Of a DNA stretch of 64,000 bases, positions 25,991-35,764 are shown one piece after another (the stretch's first letter is position 1; each line of letters begins with the position of its first letter). The stretch is taken from contig OZ242174.1 in assembly GCA_965205685.1 (NCBI GenBank), positions 744,001 through 808,000 of the forward strand. Direction: 5' to 3'. A model generated the notes under the pieces. That model made no database searches. It was not told where the DNA came from and saw only the letters and a list, made by a program, of their open reading frames with translations. The translations under genes and the position numbers were made by a program. This DNA comes from WTFY01 sp965205685 (GTDB lineage Bacteria; Pseudomonadota; Gammaproteobacteria; UBA4575).

Positions 25991-26011
25991 ACCCTTGTTT
26001 GAAACAAGGGT
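25991..26011. promoter_or_regulatory. Perfect 21-bp palindrome (10-bp arms, 1-nt centre)
   Basis: ACCCTTGTTT, a central G, and AAACAAGGGT form a perfect inverted repeat 17 nt upstream of the ATG of the minus-strand GDCCVxC gene and ~120 nt upstream of aroC on the plus strand. The compact dyad with a one-base centre looks like an operator rather than a terminator, since there is no usable hairpin loop or T tract. The regulator is unknown. Confidence 0.55.
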
Positions 26012-26129
26012 ATCACCAAAGTCAGACCTGCTAGAAATCGTGGTGACTGCGAAAAGCGAAATCCAAACGGGGCACTGCCATGGCAGGTGGCCCGGACAGT
26101 TTTTTTACCGGAGATGCTATGATTGGCGG

Positions 26130-27230
26130 ATGCCCGGCAACTCGTATGGAAAATTATTTACGGTTACTTCCTTTGGCGAAAGTCATGGAAGCGCGATCGG
26201 CTGCATCGTCGATGGCTGCCCCCCCGGTCTGGAACTGGAGGCCTCGGACCTGCAGGTTGATCTCGACAGGCGGCGCCCTGGTAAAACGCGTCATACCTCG
26301 CAGCGGCGCGAACCGGACCAGGTGGAGATCCTGTCCGGCACCTTCGAAGGCCGGACCACCGGCACGCCCATCGGCCTGATCATCTACAACCAGGATGCGC
26401 GCTCCAAGGATTACAACGAAATCAAGGAGAAGTTTCGCCCGGGCCATGCGGACTACACCTACCTGAAAAAGTACGGTCGGCGTGACTATCGCGGCGGCGG
26501 TCGTTCTTCGGCGCGTGAAACCGCCATGCGAGTGGCCGCGGGAGCGATTGCAAAAAAATGCCTGAAGCAGGGTTCCGGAATCGAGATTCGAGGCTACCTT
26601 TCGCAACTGGGCCCGATTGAAATCGAGCACAGGGACTGGGAAGCCGTGGAAGCCAACCCCTTCTTCTGCCCGGATGCGGACAAGGTTGCCGAGCTCGAGA
26701 ACTTCATGGACGGGCTTCGCAAGCAGGGGGATTCGACCGGGGCCCGGGTCACGGTGGTCGCCAGCGGTATGACCACGGGACTGGGTGAGCCCGTGTTTGA
26801 CCGTCTGGATGCCGACATCGCCCATGCCATGATGAGCATCAACGCGGTCAAGGGCGTGGAGATCGGAGCCGGATTCGGATGCGTGGGGCAGATGGGCAGC
26901 CAGTGCCGCGATGAGATGAGCCCGGAGGGATTTCTTTCCAATAACGCGGGCGGGGTGCTGGGTGGCATTTCCACCGGACAGGATCTTCGGGTCAGCGTGG
27001 CGTTCAAGCCGACCTCAAGCATCCGCATTCCCGGAAAAACCGTGGACGTCCGGGGCGAACCCACGGAAATCGTCACGACCGGACGCCATGACCCCTGTGT
27101 GGGCATCCGTGGTGTGCCGATCGCCGAGGCGATGCTTGCCCTGGTAGTCATGGATCATGTTCTTCGCCACCGTGCACAAAACCTCGATGTGGACTGTGCC
27201 ACACCGGATATCCCGTCTTCGGTGCCCTGA
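26130..27230 (+). CDS. aroC: Chorismate synthase
   Basis: Last step of the shikimate pathway: 5-enolpyruvylshikimate-3-phosphate to chorismate, needing reduced FMN. The 366-aa product starts MPGNSYGKLFTVTSFGESHG, the family N terminus, and has the three signature regions GESHGSAIGCIVDGCPPG, GGRSSARETAMRVAAGAIAK and RHDPCVGIRGVPIAEAM. The frame is open for 51 codons upstream but that extension is unrelated to the family. No strong ribosome-binding site precedes the ATG. It supplies chorismate to the tryptophan genes ~10 kb downstream. Confidence 0.97.
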   Translation: MPGNSYGKLFTVTSFGESHGSAIGCIVDGCPPGLELEASDLQVDLDRRRPGKTRHTSQRREPDQVEILSGTFEGRTTGTPIGLIIYNQDARSKDYNEIKEKFRPGHADYTYLKKYGRRDYRGGGRSSARETAMRVAAGAIAKKCLKQGSGIEIRGYLSQLGPIEIEHRDWEAVEANPFFCPDADKVAELENFMDGLRKQGDSTGARVTVVASGMTTGLGEPVFDRLDADIAHAMMSINAVKGVEIGAGFGCVGQMGSQCRDEMSPEGFLSNNAGGVLGGISTGQDLRVSVAFKPTSSIRIPGKTVDVRGEPTEIVTTGRHDPCVGIRGVPIAEAMLALVVMDHVLRHRAQNLDVDCATPDIPSSVP

Positions 27231-27277
27231 CAGCCCGGCTGGCAGCTGAACCTGTAACGGCTTGATCTGGAACAATC

Positions 27278-28471
27278 ATGCTGTCCGGACAGCAACAGTC
27301 TGCAAGGCGTGGAAGGCACGCCACGGTCTATTTCTTCTACTACGCGACGCTTGGTGCGCTGCTTCCGTACTGGAGCCTGTACCTGAAGCATCTCGATTTC
27401 AATGCCCGCCAGATCGGCGAGCTTTCCGCCGTGCTTTTGGCTACCAAGATCATCGCGCCAACGATATGGGCGTACATCGCTGACCACGCAGGCCAGCGCA
27501 TGCGGGTCACACGCTACGCCGTGTTTGCGGGCATATGCGTGTTTGCACTGGTGCTTCCTGTACGCGAGTACTGGACCATGCTGCTGGTGCTGGCGGGGTT
27601 TGGATTTTTCTGGAATGCGGCCTTGCCCCAGTTCGAGGCCACCACCATGAATTTTCTGGGAAAGGACCGGTATCAGTACGGGCGCGTACGGCTCTGGGGC
27701 TCGATCGGGTTCCTGGTTTCCGTGCTGGTGCTGGCGCTGGTGGTGCGCGATGAAGGGATCCGGTTTCTGCCGTGGTCGATCCTGGTGATCCTGTCCTGTA
27801 TCTGGCTGAGCATGCTGCGTGTACAGGACACACCCTCCATTGGCCACGCAACCCGGAACGCTTCATTTCTGGGTGCCTGCTGGCAGGCACCGGTCATCGC
27901 CTTGCTGCTGGCCGCGTTTCTCATACAGATGAGCCACGGTGCCTATTACACGTTTTTCAGTATCTACCTGGAGGATCTGGGATATTCGCGAACCGCGGTG
28001 GGTCAACTGTGGATGCTGGGGGTGGTTGCCGAGATTGGGCTGTTTCTCATGGTGTACCGGCTGCTGTCGAAATTTGGTGCAGGGCGCCTGCTGGGTATGG
28101 CCATGCTGCTGACCGCACTTCGCTGGTGCCTGATCGCCATGTATGCAGACAACCTGCCCGTGTTGTTGCTGGCCCAGTTGTTGCACGCGGCCTCCTACGG
28201 GATGTTCCATGCGGCGGCCATCTGCATGATCGATGAATACTTCCCCGGACCGCTGCAAAGCCGTGGCATGGCGCTTTATTCCAGTGTCAGCTTTGGTCTT
28301 GGAATTTCGCTAGGCAGCCTTGTGAGCGGGTATACTTGGAGCGCCGTCGGCGCCTCCGGGGTCTACCTGCTGGCGGCCGGCCTGGCCGCCTTCGCGCTGC
28401 TTCAGTATCTGTGGCTGGGTGAGCGCGGTGGGGCAAGACAAGAGCGACGCAGGTCCGCAGGATCACGATGA
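27278..28471 (+). CDS. MFS transporter, HcaT/MFS_1-like family
   Basis: A 397-aa integral membrane protein with about 12 predicted helices. Its N terminus (VYFFYYATLGALLPYWSLYLKHLDF) and the motif QYGRVRLWGSIGFLV resemble the 3-phenylpropionate-transporter (HcaT) type branch of the major facilitator superfamily. The substrate cannot be told from sequence; members of this branch are often next to unrelated biosynthetic genes. The stop overlaps leuC as ATGA, so it is co-transcribed with leuCDB, which may hint at a branched-chain or related organic acid, but this is weak inference. Confidence 0.8.
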   Translation: MLSGQQQSARRGRHATVYFFYYATLGALLPYWSLYLKHLDFNARQIGELSAVLLATKIIAPTIWAYIADHAGQRMRVTRYAVFAGICVFALVLPVREYWTMLLVLAGFGFFWNAALPQFEATTMNFLGKDRYQYGRVRLWGSIGFLVSVLVLALVVRDEGIRFLPWSILVILSCIWLSMLRVQDTPSIGHATRNASFLGACWQAPVIALLLAAFLIQMSHGAYYTFFSIYLEDLGYSRTAVGQLWMLGVVAEIGLFLMVYRLLSKFGAGRLLGMAMLLTALRWCLIAMYADNLPVLLLAQLLHAASYGMFHAAAICMIDEYFPGPLQSRGMALYSSVSFGLGISLGSLVSGYTWSAVGASGVYLLAAGLAAFALLQYLWLGERGGARQERRRSAGSR

Positions 28472-29859
28472 TGGAAAACGACACCTTGTATGACAAAGTC
28501 TGGAGAAGTCACAGCGTGCATGAGCGCGATGACGGCATGACGTTGCTGTACATCGACCGGCACCTGGTACACGAGGTGACGTCCCCGCAGGCATTCGAGG
28601 GCCTGCGAATCGCCGCCCGGGACCCCTGGCGCAGGGATTCCATCCTCGCCACCGCGGACCACAATGTGCCGACCACGGATCGAAGCCAGGGGATCGAGGA
28701 CCCCATCTCAAGGCGGCAGGTCGAAACGCTCGATGAAAATTGCAGGCATTTCTCGATCACGCAGTTCCCGATGCTGGACGTACGCCAGGGGATCGTGCAC
28801 GTGATCGGCCCCGAGCAGGGTGCCTCGCTGCCGGGCATGACCATCGTTTGCGGGGATTCGCACACCTCCACCCACGGCGCGCTCGGTGCGCTCGCGTTTG
28901 GCATCGGGACCTCCGAGGTGGAGCACGTGCTTGCGACCCAATGCCTGCTGCTGAAAAAATCGAAGAACATGCAGATCCGGGTGGACGGCAGGCTGCCTCC
29001 CGGGGTGACCTCCAAGGACATCATCCTTGCCGTCATCGGACAGTTGGGCACGGCCGGGGCCACCGGCTACACGGCCGAGTACGCGGGGGATGCGATCCGC
29101 GCGCTTTCCGTGGAAGGGCGCATGACGATGTGCAACATGTCCATCGAAGCGGGCGCGCGTGCCGGCATGATCGCCGTCGACGATACCACCCTGGAGTACG
29201 TGGCCGGTCGACCGTTCGCGCCCCAGGGGGCCATGTGGGACCAGGCGCAGGCCTACTGGCAAACCCTGAGGAGCGATGACGGGGCAAAGTTTGATGCCGT
29301 GGTGGAACTCGATGCCAGTGACCTCAAGCCGCAGGTCACCTGGGGGACCTCCCCGGAGATGGTAACCGCCGTCGATGGCGTGGTCCCGCAGGACGACAGC
29401 GCGGATCACCGCCATGCGCTGCAGTACATGGGCCTGCAGCCCGGAACCCCGATCGAGGCGATCGAGATCGACAAGGTGTTCATCGGTTCATGCACCAATT
29501 CGCGGATCGAGGACCTGCGCGAGGCGGCCGGGCTGATCCAGGACCGCAGCGTGGCAGACAATGTCAAGCTGGCCATGGTGGTGCCGGGTTCGGGGCTGGT
29601 GAAGCGCCAGGCCGAAGAGGAGGGCCTGGACCGGATTTTCAAGTCGGCCGGGTTCGAGTGGCGCGAGCCGGGCTGCTCGATGTGCCTGGGCATGAATGCG
29701 GACCAGCTTGAGCCGGGAGAGCGTTGTGCATCCACCTCCAACCGTAATTTCGAGGGGCGCCAGGGCAAGGGCGGCCGGACCCACCTGGTAAGCCCGGTGA
29801 TGGCCGTGGGCGCGGCCCTGCACGGTCATTTCGTCGATGTCAGGAAGTGGATGTCATGA
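28468..29859 (+). CDS. leuC: 3-isopropylmalate dehydratase large subunit LeuC
   Basis: Large subunit of the [4Fe-4S] isomerase that interconverts 2- and 3-isopropylmalate in leucine synthesis. The 463-aa product has the aconitase-family motifs IYIDRHLVHEVTSPQAF, DHNVPTTDR, GDSHTSTHGALGALAFGIGTSEV, and the cluster cysteines in GSCTNSR and GCSMCLGMNADQL. The ATG at 28468 overlaps the MFS stop, and the stop overlaps leuD as ATGA. Part of a leuC-leuD-leuB-asd string. Confidence 0.97.
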   Translation: MMENDTLYDKVWRSHSVHERDDGMTLLYIDRHLVHEVTSPQAFEGLRIAARDPWRRDSILATADHNVPTTDRSQGIEDPISRRQVETLDENCRHFSITQFPMLDVRQGIVHVIGPEQGASLPGMTIVCGDSHTSTHGALGALAFGIGTSEVEHVLATQCLLLKKSKNMQIRVDGRLPPGVTSKDIILAVIGQLGTAGATGYTAEYAGDAIRALSVEGRMTMCNMSIEAGARAGMIAVDDTTLEYVAGRPFAPQGAMWDQAQAYWQTLRSDDGAKFDAVVELDASDLKPQVTWGTSPEMVTAVDGVVPQDDSADHRHALQYMGLQPGTPIEAIEIDKVFIGSCTNSRIEDLREAAGLIQDRSVADNVKLAMVVPGSGLVKRQAEEEGLDRIFKSAGFEWREPGCSMCLGMNADQLEPGERCASTSNRNFEGRQGKGGRTHLVSPVMAVGAALHGHFVDVRKWMS

Positions 29860-30494
29860 GACCCTTCACCCGCCTTGAGACTACCCTGATGCCGCTGGAT
29901 CGCAGCAACGTGGATACGGACGCCATCATTCCGCAGCAGTACCTGAAATCGGTCAAGCGCACGGGTTTCGGAAAGTACCTGTTCGACAACTGGCGCTATC
30001 TGGACCCGGGCACCCTCGACACGGACCCCGCACAACGCCGCACCGATCCGGACTTCGTGCTCAACCAGGGCACGTACGCAGGGGCGGAGGTGTTGCTGGT
30101 GCGCGATAACTTCGGTTGCGGGTCCTCGCGCGAACATGCCGTGTGGTCCCTGCTCGACTATGGTTTCCGGGTGGTGATCGCCTCGAGCTTTGCCGATATT
30201 TTTTGCAGCAACAGCTATAAAAACGGCCTGCTGCCGATTACCCTGCAGGCAGCAGAGGTGGATGATCTGTTCAATCAGGTCGAACAAGACCCCGCGTACG
30301 TCTGTACCGTGGACCTTCAGACGCAGGTCGTGCAGGATCGGAACGACAGGACTTTTTCTTTTGAAATCAGTGCGTTTCACAAGCATTGCCTGCTGAACGG
30401 TTATGATGAGATCGATATCACGCTGCAGCACGAAGACAAGATCAGGGCCTACGAGGACCGGATGAAACAGGCCTGTCCCTGGCTTTTTCCCTGA
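29856..30494 (+). CDS. leuD: 3-isopropylmalate dehydratase small subunit LeuD
   Basis: Small subunit carrying the swivelling domain that recognises the substrate of LeuCD. The 212-aa product shows NVDTDAIIPQQYLKSVKRTGFG, DNFGCGSSREHAVW and the SFADIFCSNSYKNGLLPI block. The start at 29856 is the ATG of the ATGA overlap with leuC; an in-frame GTG three codons earlier is less likely. leuB begins 31 nt after the stop. Confidence 0.97.
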   Translation: MRPFTRLETTLMPLDRSNVDTDAIIPQQYLKSVKRTGFGKYLFDNWRYLDPGTLDTDPAQRRTDPDFVLNQGTYAGAEVLLVRDNFGCGSSREHAVWSLLDYGFRVVIASSFADIFCSNSYKNGLLPITLQAAEVDDLFNQVEQDPAYVCTVDLQTQVVQDRNDRTFSFEISAFHKHCLLNGYDEIDITLQHEDKIRAYEDRMKQACPWLFP

Positions 30495-30525
30495 TATTTT
30501 TGACAACTGGATTTTTACTGACCCC

Positions 30526-31602
30526 ATGCACAAGGTACTGTTATTGCCGGGAGACGGCATCGGCCCTGAGGTCATCGCCGAGGCTCGCAAGGTGCTGACC
30601 TTTCTCGTCGACGAACACGGTCTTGCCCTCGAACTCGAGGAAGCACTGGTCGGTGGCTGTGCCTACGAAGACGGTGGCAATCCGCTGCCAGCGCAGACTC
30701 TGGAGCTTGCCCGGGCCGCAGATGCGGTGGTGCTGGGTGCGGTCGGCGGACCCCGGTTCGATGACGTGGAGCGCGAGTTGCGCCCGGAGAAGGGACTGCT
30801 GCGCCTGCGTGCAGAACTCGGCCTGTTTGCGAACCTGCGCCCGGCGATCCTGTTTGCGGACCTCGCCGATGCCTCTTCGCTGAAACCGGAGTTGGTGGCC
30901 GGCCTCGATATCATGATCGTTCGTGAACTTACCGGAGGGCTCTACTTTGGCGAGCCGCGGGGAATCCGCACGCTCGAGGGAGAGCTTCGCCAGGGGTTCA
31001 ACACGCTGGCCTACGATGAAACCGAGATCGAACGCATCGCGCAGGCCGCATTCCAGATCGCACAGCGCAGGAGCCAGCGTCTTTGTTCCGTGGACAAGGC
31101 CAATGTGCTGGAGGTTTCGGAGCTGTGGCGGGACGTCGTGAACCGGGTGCACCAGCAGTATCCCGAGGTGTCCCTGAGCCACATGTATGTCGATAATGCC
31201 GCCATGCAGCTGGTTCGAGATCCGAAACAGTTCGATGTCGTGCTGACCGAGAACATGTTCGGCGATATCCTCTCCGACATTGCAGCCATGCTGACCGGAT
31301 CGATCGGCATGTTGCCGTCCGCCTCGCTGAACGACGCGGACCAGGGCCTGTACGAGCCCGTGCATGGCTCGGCCCCCGACATTGCCGGGAAGGACGAGGC
31401 CAATCCGCTGGCGGCCATCCTCTCGGTCGCGATGATGCTGCGCTACAGCCTGGATGAGCCCGCCATGGCGGAGCGGATCGAGCAGGGGGTGCGCCGGGTC
31501 ATTGCCGAGGGACTTCGAACGCAGGATATTGTATATTCCGCGCGGCAGCACATCGGAACCCGGGAAATGGGCGATGCCGTGGTCCGTGCGCTGTCGGATT
31601 AA
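30526..31602 (+). CDS. leuB: 3-isopropylmalate dehydrogenase LeuB
   Basis: NAD-dependent oxidative decarboxylation of 3-isopropylmalate to 2-oxoisocaproate, the last leucine-specific step before transamination. The 358-aa protein contains LLPGDGIGPEV, the substrate-binding LRLRAELGLFANLRP, the RELTGGLYFG loop, the catalytic Lys/Asp region (SVDKANVLEVS; YVDNAAMQLV), and the C-terminal MFGDILSDIAAMLTGSIGMLPSAS and PVHGSAPDIAGK motifs. It lies between leuD and asd on one strand. Confidence 0.97.
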   Translation: MHKVLLLPGDGIGPEVIAEARKVLTFLVDEHGLALELEEALVGGCAYEDGGNPLPAQTLELARAADAVVLGAVGGPRFDDVERELRPEKGLLRLRAELGLFANLRPAILFADLADASSLKPELVAGLDIMIVRELTGGLYFGEPRGIRTLEGELRQGFNTLAYDETEIERIAQAAFQIAQRRSQRLCSVDKANVLEVSELWRDVVNRVHQQYPEVSLSHMYVDNAAMQLVRDPKQFDVVLTENMFGDILSDIAAMLTGSIGMLPSASLNDADQGLYEPVHGSAPDIAGKDEANPLAAILSVAMMLRYSLDEPAMAERIEQGVRRVIAEGLRTQDIVYSARQHIGTREMGDAVVRALSD

Positions 31603-31625
31603 ACACAGAAAGACTGATACAGACC

Positions 31626-32645
<1,020 letters not shown>

Positions 32646-32747
32646 GGGCGCAAGGATCGCCGTCGACGCCGCGCCCCTCTGCCTTGCACTGCACGGATTC
32701 TTGCTGGAGTGTCATGATGAGTGCACCAGACGAGTCGTGAGGGATCT

Positions 32748-33605
32748 GTGATCAAGCGAAACATAGTCATCACCGGCTGCTCAAGCGGCATCGGGCGAAG
32801 GGCGGCCGAGATGCTGTCCGAGCGCGGCTACCGCGTACTTGCGACCGCGCGCAAGACAGAAGACCTGGAGCAACTCGAGAAAGACGGTTTTGAAGCTCTG
32901 GCCCTGGATCTGGGGGATCCGGCGAGTGTGTCGGGGTTCGCAAAAGAGGTGCTTGCGCGAACCCACGGAAGGGTCTATGGGCTGTTCAACAACGGAGCTT
33001 ACGGGCAGCCGGGTGCGGTCGAAGACCTGACGCGCGACGTACTGCTGGCTCAACTGCAGACCAACGTTCTGGGCTGGCATGACCTGACCTGCCGGCTTTT
33101 GCCCTCCATGCGTGCCAACGGCACCGGGCGCATCATCCAGAACAGTTCATTGCTCGGTCTCGTGGCACTGCATTACCGGGGCGCGTATGTGGCCAGCAAG
33201 TATGCCATCGAGGGCCTGACCGATACCCTGAGGCTGGAGCTGGCCGGTTCAGGCGTCTATGTGTCGCTGATCGAACCCGGGCCGGTCACCAGTCGCTTTC
33301 GGGAAAACGCGTACGCGGCATTCAAGGCCAACATCGACCCGTCCAGGAGCGCCCACCGGGATATCTATACTGTCGTTGAGGAACGCTTGGCGGCAGAGGA
33401 CGACACCACGCCGTTCACGCTGCCCGCGGATGCCGTGGTGAAAAAGGTCATCCATGCCCTGGAAGCTAGGCGACCCAGGGCCCACTACTACGTGACCGTG
33501 CCGACGTACCTGCTGGGCTATCTGAAGCGGATACTCACGGCGCGGCAACTGGATCACATCCTGCACGCAATTTCGCGCATGGAAAACCGGCCTGTGTCCA
33601 AATAA
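32748..33605 (+). CDS. Short-chain dehydrogenase/reductase (SDR)
   Basis: A 285-aa classical SDR predicted to oxidise or reduce an alcohol/carbonyl with NAD(P)H. It has the cofactor motif TGCSSGIG (residues 9-16), the NNGAYG segment, the Ser in IIQNSSLLG, and the catalytic YVASK. A GTG at 32748 is preceded by GAGGGA; the frame is open nine codons further upstream. The C-terminal ~40 residues (VTVPTYLLGYLKRILTARQLD) resemble SDRs of the YciK/retinol-dehydrogenase-like group. It begins the accessory block between asd and truA. The substrate is unknown. Confidence 0.85.
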   Translation: MIKRNIVITGCSSGIGRRAAEMLSERGYRVLATARKTEDLEQLEKDGFEALALDLGDPASVSGFAKEVLARTHGRVYGLFNNGAYGQPGAVEDLTRDVLLAQLQTNVLGWHDLTCRLLPSMRANGTGRIIQNSSLLGLVALHYRGAYVASKYAIEGLTDTLRLELAGSGVYVSLIEPGPVTSRFRENAYAAFKANIDPSRSAHRDIYTVVEERLAAEDDTTPFTLPADAVVKKVIHALEARRPRAHYYVTVPTYLLGYLKRILTARQLDHILHAISRMENRPVSK

Positions 33606-33679
33606 GTTCCGCAAGAGCCGGTAAATCCGCAGATCCGAAACGCTGGTCATGCCTGTCCGGGATTCAGATTTTCATCCTT

Positions 33680-34894
33680 TCATGACCCACGTTTTCCGGT
33701 TCGTATGAACTTCCGGGACAGAATGATTGCAAAACCGACAAAGGAAAGCATTACCAGGGGCAATGCCAGAATCGGCAGGAACCGCTGTAACTCACTGACA
33801 ATGAGCACGCCGACTGCACTGCTGGTCAACACGATAAAGCCGTGCGTGGCCGCAGCAAATCCGGCCCGGCGTGGGAAATGTGACAGCACGAGTGCACTCG
33901 CTGTGGGTGTGAACATGCCGAGTCCTACGCTATGTATGACGATGCAGACATTGAACAGATGTTTGTGCACCACATCAACGAGCGGGAAAAACAGCATGAG
34001 TACCAGGGCTGGGAGCATGATGGCCAGTCCCCGGACAAGGATCCAATCCTCGGTGACCTCATCGGCCAGGTGCCGGACCAAGAGGCTGCCTGCGATAAAT
34101 CCGGCAATGGACAGGAGAGGATAAAGTCCGTACTCGACAGGCCCGATCTCCAGGTGCTCCATGTAAAGCGCCGGGGAAGCTGCATAAAAGGTGGATGCCG
34201 TGGCAAAGACAAGTCCGCCGGTGAGTGAGCAGAAAATTGCACGGCGAACCGAGATGACGTCCAGGTAACCCCGGATCACTGCACGCGCATCGATTCGGTT
34301 CAGACGGGTATGCCCGGTCTCTGGTAATTTGACCAGCATGTAAAGGCTGATCAGCAGGCCAAGAAGCAGAGTCAGCCAGAAGTTAGCACGCCAGCCGGCA
34401 AGTGCCTGGACAAATCCACCAACAAAAGGTGCAGTCCCGGGCACAAGTGTAAAAACAATTGCAATCATTGCACTTGCGCGAAGCAACTCGCTGCCGCTGA
34501 AACTGTCGCGTGCGGCGGCACGGGCGACCACGTTCGTGCTGGCCACGCCGAATGCCTGCAGGGCACGAGCCCACAGCAGGGCCGGCAGACTCGTAGAAAG
34601 TGCACAGCAAAGTGTGCCGGCAAGGAACAGCACGAGCCCACCAAACAAGACGGGGCGCCTTCCAAACCGGTCTGCAAGCGGGCCATAGACCAGTTGCCCG
34701 ATACCGAAGGCAAGCAGGAAGGTGACCAGCGTCAGCTGCGCGGCGTCGATATCGACTCCTAGCGATGCTGCAACAAAGGGAAGGGACGGCGTGTAAACGT
34801 TGGAGGCGAACTGCCCCATGGCAGCCAGCAGGGACAGCAGGAAAATACTCGCAAAAACAGGCGCGAGGGACCGCGCACTTTCTATGTGCACCAT
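33680..34894 (-). CDS. Bcr/CflA-type MFS multidrug efflux transporter
   Basis: Predicted drug:proton antiporter of the DHA1 (Bcr/CflA) branch. The protein is ~404 aa from the ATG at 34894 (MVHIESARSLAP) with 12 predicted helices, the FASNVYTPSLPFVAASL first-helix region and the MFS motif A in GPLADRFGRRPVLFGG. The frame continues 40 codons upstream to 35014, but that leader is Ser/Pro/Asn-rich and not membrane-like, so the shorter start is preferred. It is transcribed against its neighbours. The family is clear; the substrate is not. Confidence 0.85.
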   Translation of the reverse strand: MVHIESARSLAPVFASIFLLSLLAAMGQFASNVYTPSLPFVAASLGVDIDAAQLTLVTFLLAFGIGQLVYGPLADRFGRRPVLFGGLVLFLAGTLCCALSTSLPALLWARALQAFGVASTNVVARAAARDSFSGSELLRASAMIAIVFTLVPGTAPFVGGFVQALAGWRANFWLTLLLGLLISLYMLVKLPETGHTRLNRIDARAVIRGYLDVISVRRAIFCSLTGGLVFATASTFYAASPALYMEHLEIGPVEYGLYPLLSIAGFIAGSLLVRHLADEVTEDWILVRGLAIMLPALVLMLFFPLVDVVHKHLFNVCIVIHSVGLGMFTPTASALVLSHFPRRAGFAAATHGFIVLTSSAVGVLIVSELQRFLPILALPLVMLSFVGFAIILSRKFIRTGKRGS

Positions 34895-35296
34895 CTCGGA
34901 GGTCTGCGGGTTGCTGGAACTGGACTTCAAAGGGTTACCGCGAGTTGATGGACCGCCAGGGTTATTGGGGCTATTATGGTAAGTACTGGTGTCCTGCGGG
35001 GACGTTGGACGCATTTGCAGTCATTTTCCACGCTAATACAACCATTTTCGACGCTGATACAACTATTTTCCACACCGAAGACGGTATTGTCGTGCATGCA
35101 GGATTATGATCGGGCAGTTTCGCGGCAAAAAGCCTTTTGGGAGGATTGGTGAACTGGCCACTACCATTGAGTGAGTCCAATCTCACGGGGGCTGGTCGTC
35201 TTGTGACTTGGCCCGCAACATAACATAAAATCTCAGGCGATGGGTATGAAGCAGGGCGCGAGGTGACTGTAGAGCAACCCAAACAAAAAAGAGGCC
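34895..35296. other. Intergenic region between MFS and DUF1499 genes
   Basis: About 400 bp without a convincing gene. It contains the tandem 21-bp repeats listed separately (35022-35084) and A/T-richer DNA than the surroundings. Open frames across it lack homology that I can recognise. It presumably holds the promoters of the flanking genes; no clear -35/-10 pair stands out. Confidence 0.5.
35022..35084. repeat. Three tandem 21-bp repeats, IS-end-like
   Basis: Three head-to-tail 21-bp units: 35022-35042 and 35043-35063 differ at two positions (core CATTTTCSACGCTRATACAA), and 35064-35084 matches only in its first half (ATTTTCCACRC). Multiple ~20-bp internal repeats of this sort occur at the ends of IS21-family elements. 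No transposase gene is nearby, so a decayed IS end is an inference. They lie in the upstream region of the Bcr/CflA-type transporter. Confidence 0.45.
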
Positions 35297-35662
35297 ATGA
35301 TCCATACCACCTCACTTGTGACACACACGATCCGGCCCAACTACGTCTGCAGCCAGGACGGTACTTCGCGTTTCCATTCCATCGATCCGCTGCCTTGCGG
35401 AGAATCCCCGCAGCTCACCTTTGCCCGGGTCAGGACTGTGCTTTTGAAGATGCCCCGCACGGTGATCCTTGAGGAAACCGATGAGTACCTTCATGCGCTA
35501 TGCCGCTCACTCATTTTCCGGTTTCCCGATGACCTGAAGTGTCTTCTGTGTGCGAAAGACGGCGTGATCCATGTGGGCTCCTCATCCAGGTACGGCTTCT
35601 ATGACCTCGGGGTCAACCGCAGGCGCGTGGAAAGGCTCCGCCAGAGGGTTCAGGCCAGCTAG
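35297..35662 (+). CDS. DUF1499 family protein
   Basis: A 121-aa protein matching DUF1499: RPNYVCSQDGT near the N terminus, PRTVILEETDEYLHALCRS in the middle, and the family-typical C-terminal block VIHVGSSSRYGFYDLGVNRRRVERLRQ. No signal peptide is seen from this start. Function is unknown; many members are exported or lipid-associated in other organisms. It precedes truA by ~100 bp, with a perfect palindrome in between. Confidence 0.8.
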   Translation: MIHTTSLVTHTIRPNYVCSQDGTSRFHSIDPLPCGESPQLTFARVRTVLLKMPRTVILEETDEYLHALCRSLIFRFPDDLKCLLCAKDGVIHVGSSSRYGFYDLGVNRRRVERLRQRVQAS

Positions 35663-35679
35663 ACGGAGAATCTGCACCC

Positions 35680-35699
35680 CCACGCGCCATGGCGCGTGG
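35680..35699. repeat. Perfect 20-bp GC-rich palindrome
   Basis: CCACGCGCCATGGCGCGTGG is self-complementary over all 20 bases, located 17 nt after the DUF1499 stop and 65 nt before truA. There is no central loop and no T tract, so it is not a standard rho-independent terminator. It may be a REP-like unit, a protein-binding dyad or a cruciform-forming site. Confidence 0.6.
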
Positions 35700-35764
35700 A
35701 TTTGCGCATCCTGTATCATTGCCCCTCCTTTTTCCGGCCACAGGTCTTTTGAATAGTTTTTACC

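Noticed and set aside
35022..35084. Tandem repeats as a CRISPR array
   Set aside because: Units are directly adjacent with no unique spacers, only three copies, and no cas genes in the window.
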